Positions 25,270-35,126 of a stretch of 64,000 nt of DNA are shown in pieces; the first letter of the stretch is position 1; the number at the start of each line of letters is the position of its first letter. Location: positions 310,001 through 374,000 of the forward strand of contig JAQUAX010000001.1 of assembly GCA_028687035.1 (NCBI GenBank). The letters are read 5' to 3'. The translations under genes were made by a program, and so were the position numbers. The notes below the pieces were generated by a model that saw nothing but the letters and a program-made list of their open reading frames with translations, had not been told where the DNA came from and searched no databases. Source of the DNA: Dechloromonas sp. (GTDB taxonomy: Bacteria > Pseudomonadota > Gammaproteobacteria > Burkholderiales > Rhodocyclaceae).

Positions 25270-26040
25270 ATGATCCACCCGACCGCCATTGTCGATCCCG
25301 GCGCCAAGCTCGGCGCCAACGTCGAGATCGGCCCCTACGCGATCATCGGGCCGCACGTCGAGATCGGCGACAACACGCAGATCGGCTCGCACACGGTGAT
25401 CAAGGGGCACACCCGGATCGGCCGCGACAACCGCATCTTCCAGTTCTGCTCGCTGGGCGAGATTCCGCAGGACAAGAAATACGCCGGCGAACCGACCCGG
25501 CTCGAAATCGGCGACCGCAACACGATCCGCGAATTCTGTACCTTCAACCTCGGCACCGTGCAGGACGCCGGCGTCACCAAGCTCGGCGACGACAACTGGA
25601 TCATGGCCTACGTGCATATCGCGCACGACTGCCAGGTCGGCAACAAGGTGACCTTCGCCAACAACGCGTCGCTGGCCGGCCACGTCGTCGTCGACGACTG
25701 GGCCATCCTCGGCGGCTTCACCGGCGTGCACCAGTTCTGCCGGATCGGCGCCCATGTGATGACGGCGGTCAGTACCGTGATCCTGCAGGACGTTCCGCCC
25801 TACCTGATGGCCGCCGGCAACACCGCGCAGCCCTACGGCATCAACGTCGAGGGCCTGAAGCGCCGCGGCTTCTCGCCGGACGCGCTGCTCGCGCTGAAGC
25901 GCGCCTACCGGACGCTGTACAAGTCCGGCCTGCTGCTCGAGGAAGCCAAGGCCAAGCTGGCCGAAGACGCCAGGAGCCAGCCGGAAGTCCAGCGCTTCGT
26001 CGATTTCCTCGAGGTCTCCAAGCGCGGCATCATCCGCTGA
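25270..26040 (+). CDS. lpxA: UDP-N-acetylglucosamine O-acyltransferase
   Basis: LpxA catalyses the first lipid A step, transfer of a 3-hydroxyacyl chain to UDP-GlcNAc. The 256-residue protein starts [15 protein letters not shown], directly into hexapeptide repeats that build a beta-helix. The catalytic His lies in [14 protein letters not shown], and [13 protein letters not shown] and the C-terminal helical region ([17 protein letters not shown]) are typical. The order lpxD-fabZ-lpxA-lpxB is fully conserved. Confidence 0.97.
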   Translation: MIHPTAIVDPGAKLGANVEIGPYAIIGPHVEIGDNTQIGSHTVIKGHTRIGRDNRIFQFCSLGEIPQDKKYAGEPTRLEIGDRNTIREFCTFNLGTVQDAGVTKLGDDNWIMAYVHIAHDCQVGNKVTFANNASLAGHVVVDDWAILGGFTGVHQFCRIGAHVMTAVSTVILQDVPPYLMAAGNTAQPYGINVEGLKRRGFSPDALLALKRAYRTLYKSGLLLEEAKAKLAEDARSQPEVQRFVDFLEVSKRGIIR

Positions 26041-26041
26041 C

Positions 26042-27187
26042 ATGGGCAAGCCGGTACGCATTGCCCTGGTCGCCGGGGAGGCATCCGGCGACCTGCTGGC
26101 CAGCCACCTGATCGCGGCGCTGAAGCAGCGCCTGCCGGATGCCCGCTTCTATGGCATCGGCGGGCCGAAAATGGAGGGCCAGGGCTTCGACGCCTGGTGG
26201 CCGCAGGAAAAGCTGGCGGTGATGGGCTACTGGGATGCGCTGAAGCATTACCGCGAGATCGCCGGCATCCGTCGCCAGCTGAAGAAACGGCTGCTCGAAC
26301 AGCGCCCGGACGTCTTCATCGGCGTCGATGCCCCCGACTTCAACCTCGGGCTGGAAAAGGACCTGAAGCGCGCCGGCATCCGGACCGTCCATTACGTCAG
26401 CCCGTCGATCTGGGCCTGGCGCGGCGGCCGGGTCAAGAAGATCGCGCGCGCGGTCGACCGTCTGCTGGCGTTGTTTCCCATGGAGCCGCCGCTGTACGAG
26501 AAGGCGCGGGTTCCGGTGACCTACGTCGGCCACCCGCTGGCCGATCTGATTCCGATGGAGACGCCGCGCGAGGCGGTCCGCGACAAGCTCGGCCTGCCGC
26601 AGGACCGACCGATCTTCGCGCTGCTGCCGGGCAGCCGCCAGGGCGAACTGGCGGCGATGGCCGATACCTTCGTGCAGACCGCCAAATGCGTGCACGCCAG
26701 CCTGCCGGAGGCGCTGTTCGTCGTGCCGCTGACCACGCGCGAGACGCGCCTGCGCTTCGAAACTGCGATTTACGAGCAGCAGGCCGGCGACCTGGCTTTC
26801 CGGCTGCTCTTCGGCCATGCCCAGGACGCGCTCGGCGCATGCGACGTCGCGCTGGTCAAGAGCGGTACCTCGACGCTGGAGGCTGCGCTGTACAAACGGC
26901 CGATGGTGATCACCTACAAGATCGCCCGATTCAGCTACTGGCTGATGAAGCGCATGGCCTACCTGCCTTACGTCGGCCTGCCCAACGTGCTGGCCGGGCG
27001 CTTCGTCGTGCCCGAACTGCTGCAGGACGAGGCGACCCCGGAAAAGCTCGCCGAGGCGCTGGTCAATCTCTATCAGGACAAGGACGGCGCCCGGGAAATC
27101 GAGGCGGCCTTCGCCGACATCCACCGGCAGCTGCGCCGGAACACCGCCGAGAAGGCGGCGCAGGCGGTCATCGAATGCCTGAACTGA
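26042..27187 (+). CDS. lpxB: Lipid-A-disaccharide synthase
   Basis: LpxB joins UDP-diacylglucosamine and lipid X to form the lipid A disaccharide at the inner membrane. The 381-residue GT19 protein contains [46 protein letters not shown] and, in the C-terminal half, [11 protein letters not shown]. Length is typical. Its 3' end overlaps rnhB by 13 bases. Confidence 0.97.
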   Translation: MGKPVRIALVAGEASGDLLASHLIAALKQRLPDARFYGIGGPKMEGQGFDAWWPQEKLAVMGYWDALKHYREIAGIRRQLKKRLLEQRPDVFIGVDAPDFNLGLEKDLKRAGIRTVHYVSPSIWAWRGGRVKKIARAVDRLLALFPMEPPLYEKARVPVTYVGHPLADLIPMETPREAVRDKLGLPQDRPIFALLPGSRQGELAAMADTFVQTAKCVHASLPEALFVVPLTTRETRLRFETAIYEQQAGDLAFRLLFGHAQDALGACDVALVKSGTSTLEAALYKRPMVITYKIARFSYWLMKRMAYLPYVGLPNVLAGRFVVPELLQDEATPEKLAEALVNLYQDKDGAREIEAAFADIHRQLRRNTAEKAAQAVIECLN

Positions 27188-27765
27188 TCGTTCCGGCCGG
27201 ACTCGTCTGCGGCGTCGACGAAGCCGGGCGCGGTCCGCTGGCGGGGCCGGTGGTCGCCGCCGCGGTGATCCTCGATCCGGCGCGGCCGATCCCGGGGCTG
27301 AACGATTCCAAGAAGCTCAGCGAGAAGAAGCGCGCCGCGCTCGCCCCGCTGATCCGCGAGCGGGCGCTGGCCTGGGCGGTGGCCGAAGCCAGCGTCGAGG
27401 AGATCGACCGCCTGAACATCCTGCACGCGACGATGCTGGCGATGCAGCGTGCCGTCGCCGCGCTGGCAGTGCGGCCGGTCAGCGCGCTGATCGACGGCAA
27501 CCGATGCCCGCCGCTGGACATTCCGGCCGAAGCGGTGGTCCAGGGCGACGGCAAGATCGCGTCGATCGCTGCCGCCTCCATCCTGGCCAAGACCGTGCGC
27601 GATGCCGGCATGCTCGAGCTGCACGAACGCTACCCGCAATACGGCTTCGACCGCCACATGGGCTACCCGACCGCAGCCCACTGCGCGGCGCTCGCCGAGC
27701 ACGGCGCGTCCCCGGCGCATCGCCGCAGCTTCGGACCGGTCGCCCGCCAGCTGGCGCTGCTATGA
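27175..27765 (+). CDS. rnhB: Ribonuclease HII
   Basis: RNase HII removes ribonucleotides embedded in DNA and RNA of RNA-DNA hybrids. The 196-residue protein has the type-2 motif [15 protein letters not shown] with D15 and E16 as metal ligands, [12 protein letters not shown] and later [13 protein letters not shown] and [11 protein letters not shown]. The ATG at 27175 lies inside lpxB. The position after lpxB is conserved. Its TGA overlaps the downstream methyltransferase ATG (ATGA). Confidence 0.97.
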   Translation: MPELIVPAGLVCGVDEAGRGPLAGPVVAAAVILDPARPIPGLNDSKKLSEKKRAALAPLIRERALAWAVAEASVEEIDRLNILHATMLAMQRAVAALAVRPVSALIDGNRCPPLDIPAEAVVQGDGKIASIAAASILAKTVRDAGMLELHERYPQYGFDRHMGYPTAAHCAALAEHGASPAHRRSFGPVARQLALL

Positions 27766-28532
27766 AACTGATCCAGTCGCGCGACAACCTCTTCTACAAG
27801 TCGCTGAAACGCCTGGCCGAATCCGGACGCGAGCGGCGCAAGACCGGCCGGACGCTGCTCGACGGCGTGCATCTGGTCGAGGCCTGGGAGACCCGCTACG
27901 GGCCGGTCGAGACGCTGGTCGTCGGCGAATCGGCGCTGGCCGGCGGCGAGATCGCCGGCTTCGTCGCCGGGCGCGAGTGCGCATTGCTCAGCGATGCGCT
28001 GCTGCGCGACCTCGGCCTGGTCGACACGCCGAGCGGCCTGCTGGCGGTGGTCGCGATGCCGGGCCGGGCATCCGCGGTCGACCTCGACCGGGACGCCGTT
28101 TTGCTCGACGGCGTGCAGGATCCGGGCAACGTCGGCACGCTGCTGCGCACGGCCGCCGCCGCCGGAATCCGGCAGGTGCTGCTGTCGCCGGGCTGCGCCG
28201 CGGCCTGGTCGCCCAAGGTGCTGCGCGCCGGGCAGGGCGCCCAGTTCGTGCTCGACATCCACGAGGACGCCGATTTGGCCGAGTTCGTCGCCGCCTACCG
28301 CGGCAGCACCGCGGTGACCTGCCTGGACGGCGCGACTTCGCTGTACGAGGCGCAGTGGCAGGGGCCGCTCGCCTGGATCTTCGGCGCCGAAGGGCAGGGC
28401 GTGCGCCGCGAACTGATCGCGGCCGCCGACCTGCGCATCCGCATCCCGATGCCCGGCGCCGTCGAATCGCTGAACGTCGGTGCGGCGGCGGCGGTCTGCC
28501 TGTTCGAGGCGCTGCGCCGGAAGCTGGGCTAG
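27762..28532 (+). CDS. SpoU/TrmH-family RNA 2'-O-methyltransferase
   Basis: This 256-residue protein belongs to the SPOUT class that methylates rRNA or tRNA riboses with SAM. A substrate-binding N-terminal domain (to about residue 105) is followed by the knotted catalytic domain with the three SpoU motifs: [26 protein letters not shown] and [22 protein letters not shown]. It resembles RlmB/TsnR-type enzymes, but the exact RNA target cannot be read. It is translationally coupled to rnhB and ends the envelope operon. Confidence 0.88.
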   Translation: MKLIQSRDNLFYKSLKRLAESGRERRKTGRTLLDGVHLVEAWETRYGPVETLVVGESALAGGEIAGFVAGRECALLSDALLRDLGLVDTPSGLLAVVAMPGRASAVDLDRDAVLLDGVQDPGNVGTLLRTAAAAGIRQVLLSPGCAAAWSPKVLRAGQGAQFVLDIHEDADLAEFVAAYRGSTAVTCLDGATSLYEAQWQGPLAWIFGAEGQGVRRELIAAADLRIRIPMPGAVESLNVGAAAAVCLFEALRRKLG

Positions 28533-28852
28533 TACGGGATCGGCTGCAATGACCAGGCTTCCGCCAGGAGCCGGTCAGGCATCAATGACTTGGCAGCCCA
28601 CACGTCCGGGGGGACGACCGCATGGGACTCGGGCACGTCACGACTGGATCGATCTCCTTGCAGGAGCGCTTGACGCCCGCAGCGCCGCTGTCCACACTCG
28701 AATTTCCCGTATGACAAATGCCGCTAGCTCGAGAGGCACAAATTTTGATTTGTGCTAATAATAAATAATTCATCATTGGCATAATTAATAAAATTATGTG
28801 ATTTAATTTCTCTTGATGCCAGCCATCGCATCAGAACCTGGAGTTTCTGTTG
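28533..28852. other. Gap with AT-rich tract upstream of an orphan histidine kinase
   Basis: Bases 28533-28735 are of ordinary composition and contain no gene I recognise. Bases about 28740-28810 are strongly AT-rich (runs of TAATAATAAATAATT type), unlike anything else in the window. TTGGCA at 28776-28781 could be a -35, but no convincing -10 follows at the right distance. The contrast in composition suggests a foreign junction or promoter region for the kinase. Confidence 0.4.
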
Positions 28853-30811
28853 ATGCCGGAAAATGCTGTCGAGCGGAAGACCGATCGGGTGCCCGGTTTC
28901 CGGGAAATCCTCCCGGTTTTTTTGCGGAATTTTCTCCCCGCTGTCGTGCTTATACTGCTGGCGGCGGGCATCATCGGTCATCTTGAACTCGACCGTCAGA
29001 AGGCCGAACTCCGGAAACTTGAATTCCTTCATGTCGGGCTGGCGAGTGGGGTTCTGGATCGGCAGGTGGCGCGTCCCCTCCGGCATCTGCAGAGCCTTTC
29101 CCTGCAAGAATGGGCGGTACAGGAAGCTCTTGACCAGGAAGGCAAGGGGCGCAGTCTGGAAACGCTGAAAGAGCATTTCTGGTCAGTTCTGGCCCACAAC
29201 CCCGAATATGCACAGATTCGATGGATAGGCACCGATGGCAAGGAGCGTTTGCGTCTTAATCAAGCTGATGGCTCCAACATCTGGGTTACACCGGACGACC
29301 GGCTCCAGGACAAAAGCGCGCGCTACTATGTCCAGGCAGCTCTCAAGCTGGCGAAGGGTGCGATTTACATCTCACCCCTCGACCTGAATATCGACGACGG
29401 GCGTGTCGTCGTGCCCTACGAACCGATGATTCGCCTAGCTACTCCGATATTCCGCAAGGACGGCAAGCCACTTGGGATATTCGTGCTGAACGTGAATGCC
29501 CAATCGATGTTGCGCCTCTTTACCCACAGCGCAGCAGGGGGAAACGTCGTCCTGCTCAACCAGGAAGGTTACTGGCTCAAAAGCCCGCGCTCCGAGGAGG
29601 AGTGGGGATTCATGCTCGGCAATGAAGAGACGTTTGGCCGGAAGTTTCCGCGTGAATGGCAACTCATCTCATCCTCAGACGAGGGAGAGGCTGAAACAGG
29701 CAATGGTCTATGGACCTGGAAAACCGTGCGGGTTGCCGGTGAACTCAAGGGAAACATCAACCCCGTGACGTGGAAGGCGGTGTCCAACATCTCATCGGAA
29801 ACCCTGACGCGCCTGTATCTGAAAGTGTGGTTGCTGACAGGAGGTGTAGCGACCATCCTGCTGGCCGTATTTGCGTGGGCCAAATGGAATGTCGCCAAGG
29901 AAAGCCTGCTCCGCCAGATGGCCAGTCGGCAAATTCAGGCCAAAAACGAACAGCTTGCCGAGGAAATCGACGAGCACGTCGCTACCCGGCAGAAACTGGT
30001 CGAGGCGCTCGACGACGTGGAACAGCATAAAAATAACCTCGAGAACCTGGTCGATGCGCGAACACGGGAACTGCTCAAGGCCAAGGAGGCGGCCGAAGTG
30101 GCCAACGTGGCCAAGATGCAGTTCCTCGCCAACATGTCCCATGAACTGCGCACCCCACTGCATCAAATTGCGTCCCTGGCCGGATTGTTGAAGCGCAACT
30201 CAGCCAGCGAGGCGCATGCGAAGTACTTGACCATGCAGGAAAAGGCAGTGGCCAGAATGACCAGTGTCGTCGATCTGATTCTTAATCTGTCCGCGATTGA
30301 GGCCGGCAAACTATCGGTCGCCGAGAAGCCCGTCGATATTGGGACATTGCTCCAGGCGGTATCTGCCAGGTTTCAGGAGGAAATCGCCAGCAAGGGGCTG
30401 TCCATGGAGCTGGTCCCGCTCGCTTCTCCGTTGCGCTGTGTCGGTGACCCTCAACACATTCAGGTGGCACTCGAGTGCTATGTGGAAAACGCTGTCCGGT
30501 TCACGGAATCTGGTGGCATCAAGATAAAAGTCGAATTGATGGAAGCAGACCAGGCCAGTGCATTGATCCGATTCGTTGTCGAGGACACTGGCATCGGCAT
30601 CCCACCGGAAGTCCTGCCCAAGGTATTCGACAGCTTCGAGCAGGCGGACAATTCCTCGACCAGAAAATATGGCGGGACGGGGATTGGTTTGGCCATTGCG
30701 AAGAAACTGGCTGAACTGATGGGAGGCGAGGCCGGCTGCACCAGTTCCCTCGGGGCAGGCAGCAGGTTCTGGTTCACCGTGCGACTGAAGGTGCTTGCCG
30801 ATTCGTGCTAG
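28853..30811 (+). CDS. Membrane sensor histidine kinase (orphan)
   Basis: The 652-residue protein has a membrane segment at about 22-42, a periplasmic Cache-like sensor domain (about 45-322), a second membrane segment (about 325-345), a coiled coil, a HisKA domain with phospho-acceptor H430 in SHELRTPL, and a HATPase domain (ENAVRF N-box, [27 protein letters not shown]). There is no receiver domain and no adjacent response regulator gene, so its partner and ligand are unknown. GGAG lies about ten bases before the ATG; the frame also offers TTG one codon earlier. Base composition is clearly less GC-rich than its neighbours, suggesting later acquisition. Confidence 0.87.
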   Translation: MPENAVERKTDRVPGFREILPVFLRNFLPAVVLILLAAGIIGHLELDRQKAELRKLEFLHVGLASGVLDRQVARPLRHLQSLSLQEWAVQEALDQEGKGRSLETLKEHFWSVLAHNPEYAQIRWIGTDGKERLRLNQADGSNIWVTPDDRLQDKSARYYVQAALKLAKGAIYISPLDLNIDDGRVVVPYEPMIRLATPIFRKDGKPLGIFVLNVNAQSMLRLFTHSAAGGNVVLLNQEGYWLKSPRSEEEWGFMLGNEETFGRKFPREWQLISSSDEGEAETGNGLWTWKTVRVAGELKGNINPVTWKAVSNISSETLTRLYLKVWLLTGGVATILLAVFAWAKWNVAKESLLRQMASRQIQAKNEQLAEEIDEHVATRQKLVEALDDVEQHKNNLENLVDARTRELLKAKEAAEVANVAKMQFLANMSHELRTPLHQIASLAGLLKRNSASEAHAKYLTMQEKAVARMTSVVDLILNLSAIEAGKLSVAEKPVDIGTLLQAVSARFQEEIASKGLSMELVPLASPLRCVGDPQHIQVALECYVENAVRFTESGGIKIKVELMEADQASALIRFVVEDTGIGIPPEVLPKVFDSFEQADNSSTRKYGGTGIGLAIAKKLAELMGGEAGCTSSLGAGSRFWFTVRLKVLADSC

Positions 30812-30843
30812 GCGGAGAGTGTCCCGGGGCGCAAGCCATCCCC

Positions 30844-30878
30844 AAAAAAACAAAACGGCGCATTCCCGATGCGCCGTT
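30844..30878 (-). terminator. Terminator after ppsR (minus strand)
   Basis: A perfect 10-bp stem AACGGCGCAT/ATGCGCCGTT (30854-30863 with 30869-30878) has a five-base loop. Read on the minus strand it is followed by TTGTTTTTTT, a good intrinsic terminator for ppsR. In the plus direction the T-run is short, so termination of the histidine kinase transcript would be weaker. Confidence 0.75.
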
Positions 30879-30906
30879 GTTCGTCAGGCCGGAGGCTTCC
30901 CGTCCA

Positions 30907-31791
<885 letters not shown>

Positions 31792-34566
31792 CTAACCGCT
31801 GTTGCGCAGTCCCGACGCGATGCCGTTGATCGTCAGGTGGATGCCGCGGGCGACGCGTTCGTCGGTGTCGCCGGCGCGGTGGCGCTTCAGCAGTTCGACC
31901 TGCAGGTGGTTCAGCGGGTCCATGTAGGGGGCGCGCAGCTGCAGCGAGCGCTTCAGCATCGGGTTGTCGGCCAGGAAGTCGTCCTGCTCCAGGATGGCCA
32001 GCAGGTGCTTCCGGGTCAGTTCCCACTCGGCGCGGATGCGCCCGAAGATGCGCTCGCGCAGCCCGGCGTCGGCGACCAGTTCGGCGTAGCGCGAGGCGAT
32101 CGCCAGGTCGCTCTTGGCCAGCACCATGTCCATGTTGGACAGCAGGCTCCTGAAGAAGGGCCAGGCGCGCAGCATCCGGCGCAGGGTGTCGAGTCCGCCG
32201 GGATGGGCCTCCAGGTAGCCGTCGACCGCGGAGCCGAAGCCGTACCAGCCGGGCAGCATCAGCCGGCATTGCGCCCAGCTGAAGACCCAGGGGATCGCCC
32301 GCAGGTCCTCGATGCGCTCGGAGGCCTTGCGCGACGCGGGGCGGCTGCCGATGTTCAGCGAAGCGATTTCGGAAACCACCGTCGATTGCCGGAAGTAGGT
32401 CGTGAAGCCCGGCGTCTCGTAGACCAGCCCGCGGTAGGCGGTGAAGGCGCGCTGCGACAATTCGTCCAGCACCGGATGGAAAGGCTCGGCCGGCTCGACC
32501 TGGTTCTCGTGGTCGGTCAGGCTGGCTTCCAGCGTCGCGGCGAGCAGCACCTCCAGGTTGCGGCGGCCGGTGTCCGGCGTGCCGTACTTGGTCGAAATGA
32601 CTTCGCCCTGCTCGGTCAGCCGGATCTGTCCGGATACGGCGCCGGCCGGCTGGGCGAGGATCGCGTGGTAGGACGGGCCGCCGCCGCGGCCGACCGAGCC
32701 GCCGCGGCCGTGGAACAGCCGCAGCCGCACGCCGTGCTCGCGGAACACCGCGGTCAGCGCGATCTCGGCCTTGTACAGTTCCCAGCCCGAGGTCAGGAAA
32801 CCGCCGTCCTTGTTCGAGTCGGAATAGCCGAGCATGACTTCCTGCTCGTCGCTCCGGCCGGCGATCAGCTGACGGTAGATGGGCAGGCGGAACAGCGTAT
32901 CCATCGTCGCCGCGCTCTTCTGCAGGTCCTCGATGGTCTCGAACAGCGGGATGATGTTGACGTCGAGGCGCGGCGGGGTTGGCGTCCCGTCGCCCGGCAG
33001 CAGCAGCCCGGATTCCTTCAGCAGCAGCGCCAGTTCGAGCAGGTCGGAGACGCCGTCGGTCTTCGAGATGATGCAGTTGGGCAGCGCCGCGGCGCCGTAC
33101 TTGGCGCGCAGTTCGCGGGCGGCGAAGAAGATGTCGAGTTCGCCGCGGGTTTCGTCGGAATACTCGACATACGGCGAATACAGCGGGCGCGGCGTCGCGA
33201 TTTCCGCGGTCAACAGCGCGATCCGCTCGTTTTCCGGCAGCGCTTCGTAATCCGGGCAGCGGCCGGCGCGGGCCAGCAGTTCGCCGACGCTGCGCGCATG
33301 CACGTCGGAATTCTGGCGCAGGTCGATCGGCGCCAGGTGGAAACCGAACACCTGCACCGCGCGCAGCAGCCGGCGCAGCCGGCCGCCGGCCAGGCGGGCG
33401 CTGCCGTTGAGCTTCAGCGAGTTGGCCAGCACCTTGAGATCGGCGCGCAGCGCGTCCGGCGTCGCGTAGGGCTCGGCGTGGCCGATCTCGTGACGGGCCG
33501 GTTCGACTTGGTCGAGCGCCCGGGCGGTCGCCGCGAGCCGCGCGTAGATGCCGGACAGCGCGCGGCGGTAGGGCTCGTCGGCGCGCTGCGGCGAATGGTC
33601 GGTCGAGTGCTCGGCCAGCGCCACGAGTTCCGGCGTGACCTGGACCAGCAGGTCGGACAGCGGCAGCTCGCCGCCGAGTTCATGCACCTCGTCGAGGTAG
33701 TGGCGCAGCGTCGCGGCCGACTGCAGGCGCAGCGCTTCGCGCAGGATGCCCGCAGTGACGTAGGGATTGCCGTCGCGGTCGCCGCCGATCCACGAGCCGA
33801 CGCGGAAGAAGGGCGGCAGCGCCCAGACCTTTTCCGGGTAGCGCAGCTGCAGCTGCTGCGTCGCCTGGATGTACAGGCGGGGCAGTTCGGTGAAGAAGGT
33901 CTCGTCGAAGTAGGTGATGCCGTTCTTGACCTCGTCGATGACCTTCAGCCGCACCGGGCGCAGCATCCGCGACTGCCACAGCGTCAGGATCGCGTTGGCC
34001 AGCGCCAGGTCGTTGTCGGCCTGTTCTTCCGGCGTCATCTGCAGGCGCTCGCGCCGGTCGAGCAGGCGGGCGAGGTCGCGGTGGTTGCGGATCAGGCTCT
34101 GGCGCTGGACCTCGGTCGGGTGCGCGGTGAGCACCGGGGCGACCAGCGCGTGCGCGAAGAAGTCGGCGATCGCCTCGGCCGGCACCTTCGCGGTCGACAG
34201 CGCGTCGAGGGCGTAAACCAGGCTGCCCTCGCGCGGCGGCGAGCCGGCCAGGTCGTGGGCGCGGCGCCGGCGGATGTGGTGCTCGTCCTCGGCGATGTTG
34301 GCCAGTTGCAGGAAGTAGGAAAAGGCGCGGACGACGACCTGGGTCGTGTCGCGCGGCAGCGGGTCGAGCAGCGCGGCCAGCTCGTCGCGGGCGGCCGGGT
34401 CGCCGTCGCGGGCGAAGCGCACGGCGGTCTGGCGGACGCGCTCGACGATCCCGAAAACGGCGTCGCCTTCCTGTTCGCGGACGGTGTCGCCGAGGATGCG
34501 GCCGAGCAGGCGGATGTCGTCGCGCAGCGGTTCGTCCTTGCCGGTGTCGAGCGTGTCCTGGCGCAT
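31792..34566 (-). CDS. ppc: Phosphoenolpyruvate carboxylase
   Basis: Ppc carboxylates PEP to oxaloacetate to refill the TCA cycle. The 924-residue protein has the catalytic His region [13 protein letters not shown], the second signature [27 protein letters not shown] and the conserved C-terminus [11 protein letters not shown]. Length is typical. Its ATG follows the uspA stop with no gap (TAAATG), so the two are translationally coupled. A minus-strand operon with uspA upstream and ppsR downstream (66-base gap) is likely. Confidence 0.97.
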   Translation of the reverse strand: MRQDTLDTGKDEPLRDDIRLLGRILGDTVREQEGDAVFGIVERVRQTAVRFARDGDPAARDELAALLDPLPRDTTQVVVRAFSYFLQLANIAEDEHHIRRRRAHDLAGSPPREGSLVYALDALSTAKVPAEAIADFFAHALVAPVLTAHPTEVQRQSLIRNHRDLARLLDRRERLQMTPEEQADNDLALANAILTLWQSRMLRPVRLKVIDEVKNGITYFDETFFTELPRLYIQATQQLQLRYPEKVWALPPFFRVGSWIGGDRDGNPYVTAGILREALRLQSAATLRHYLDEVHELGGELPLSDLLVQVTPELVALAEHSTDHSPQRADEPYRRALSGIYARLAATARALDQVEPARHEIGHAEPYATPDALRADLKVLANSLKLNGSARLAGGRLRRLLRAVQVFGFHLAPIDLRQNSDVHARSVGELLARAGRCPDYEALPENERIALLTAEIATPRPLYSPYVEYSDETRGELDIFFAARELRAKYGAAALPNCIISKTDGVSDLLELALLLKESGLLLPGDGTPTPPRLDVNIIPLFETIEDLQKSAATMDTLFRLPIYRQLIAGRSDEQEVMLGYSDSNKDGGFLTSGWELYKAEIALTAVFREHGVRLRLFHGRGGSVGRGGGPSYHAILAQPAGAVSGQIRLTEQGEVISTKYGTPDTGRRNLEVLLAATLEASLTDHENQVEPAEPFHPVLDELSQRAFTAYRGLVYETPGFTTYFRQSTVVSEIASLNIGSRPASRKASERIEDLRAIPWVFSWAQCRLMLPGWYGFGSAVDGYLEAHPGGLDTLRRMLRAWPFFRSLLSNMDMVLAKSDLAIASRYAELVADAGLRERIFGRIRAEWELTRKHLLAILEQDDFLADNPMLKRSLQLRAPYMDPLNHLQVELLKRHRAGDTDERVARGIHLTINGIASGLRNSG

Positions 34567-35013
34567 TTAGTGTTTCCTGACGAGGAGGACGGAAGCGTCG
34601 GCCATCTTGGCCACCTGCTCGGCGACCGAGCCGAGGATCAGCCGGGCCAGCCCGCGCCGGCCGTGGCGGCCGAGCACGATCAGGTCGACGCCGAGGCTGG
34701 CGGCCTGGTCGATCAGCACCTCGGACACCCGGCGCTCGCGCGCTTCGAGCAGCACGGTGTCGACCTCGACGCCGTCGGCCGTCCGGGCGGCTTCGGCGAG
34801 CAGTTCGCGGCCGGCGTCGGCGATCGCCTGCAGCGCGTGGTCGAGGTTCAGCGTCGTCGAGAAGGTCCGGCTGTGCATGCCCATCAGCGTCTCGTCGGCG
34901 ACGTGGGCGATGGTCAGCCGGGCGCCGCTGCAGCGGGCGATATGGACGGCTTCGGCGAGCGCGCCGCGGGAGGTGTCGCTGTCGTCGATGGCGACGAGGA
35001 TTTTCTTGTACAT
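34567..35013 (-). CDS. uspA: Universal stress protein UspA family
   Basis: This 148-residue cytoplasmic protein has the Usp fold with MYKKILVAIDDSDTSRGAL at the start and the ATP-binding signature GRHGRRGLARLILGSVAEQV near the C-terminus, which fits the G-X2-G-X9-G-S/T pattern of ATP-binding members. GGAGA precedes the ATG. It lies between the lactate dehydrogenase and ppc genes and abuts ppc. The function is stress or starvation related in the family; no specific role is readable here. Confidence 0.88.
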   Translation of the reverse strand: MYKKILVAIDDSDTSRGALAEAVHIARCSGARLTIAHVADETLMGMHSRTFSTTLNLDHALQAIADAGRELLAEAARTADGVEVDTVLLEARERRVSEVLIDQAASLGVDLIVLGRHGRRGLARLILGSVAEQVAKMADASVLLVRKH

Positions 35014-35126
35014 CGGTGTTCTCCAGGGAATGCGGTTATCGTGGGGCAACCTTACCAAGCCCGCTGCCGGCCTGCAGTTAGGGAAATCCTGTGGTGCCGG
35101 CGGGGCATGATGCTGGCGCGGACGGC

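Noticed and set aside
28480-28782. Short ORFs on both strands in the gap before the orphan kinase
   Set aside because: No ribosome-binding site, codon signature or recognisable motif; I could not support a pseudogene or transposase remnant.
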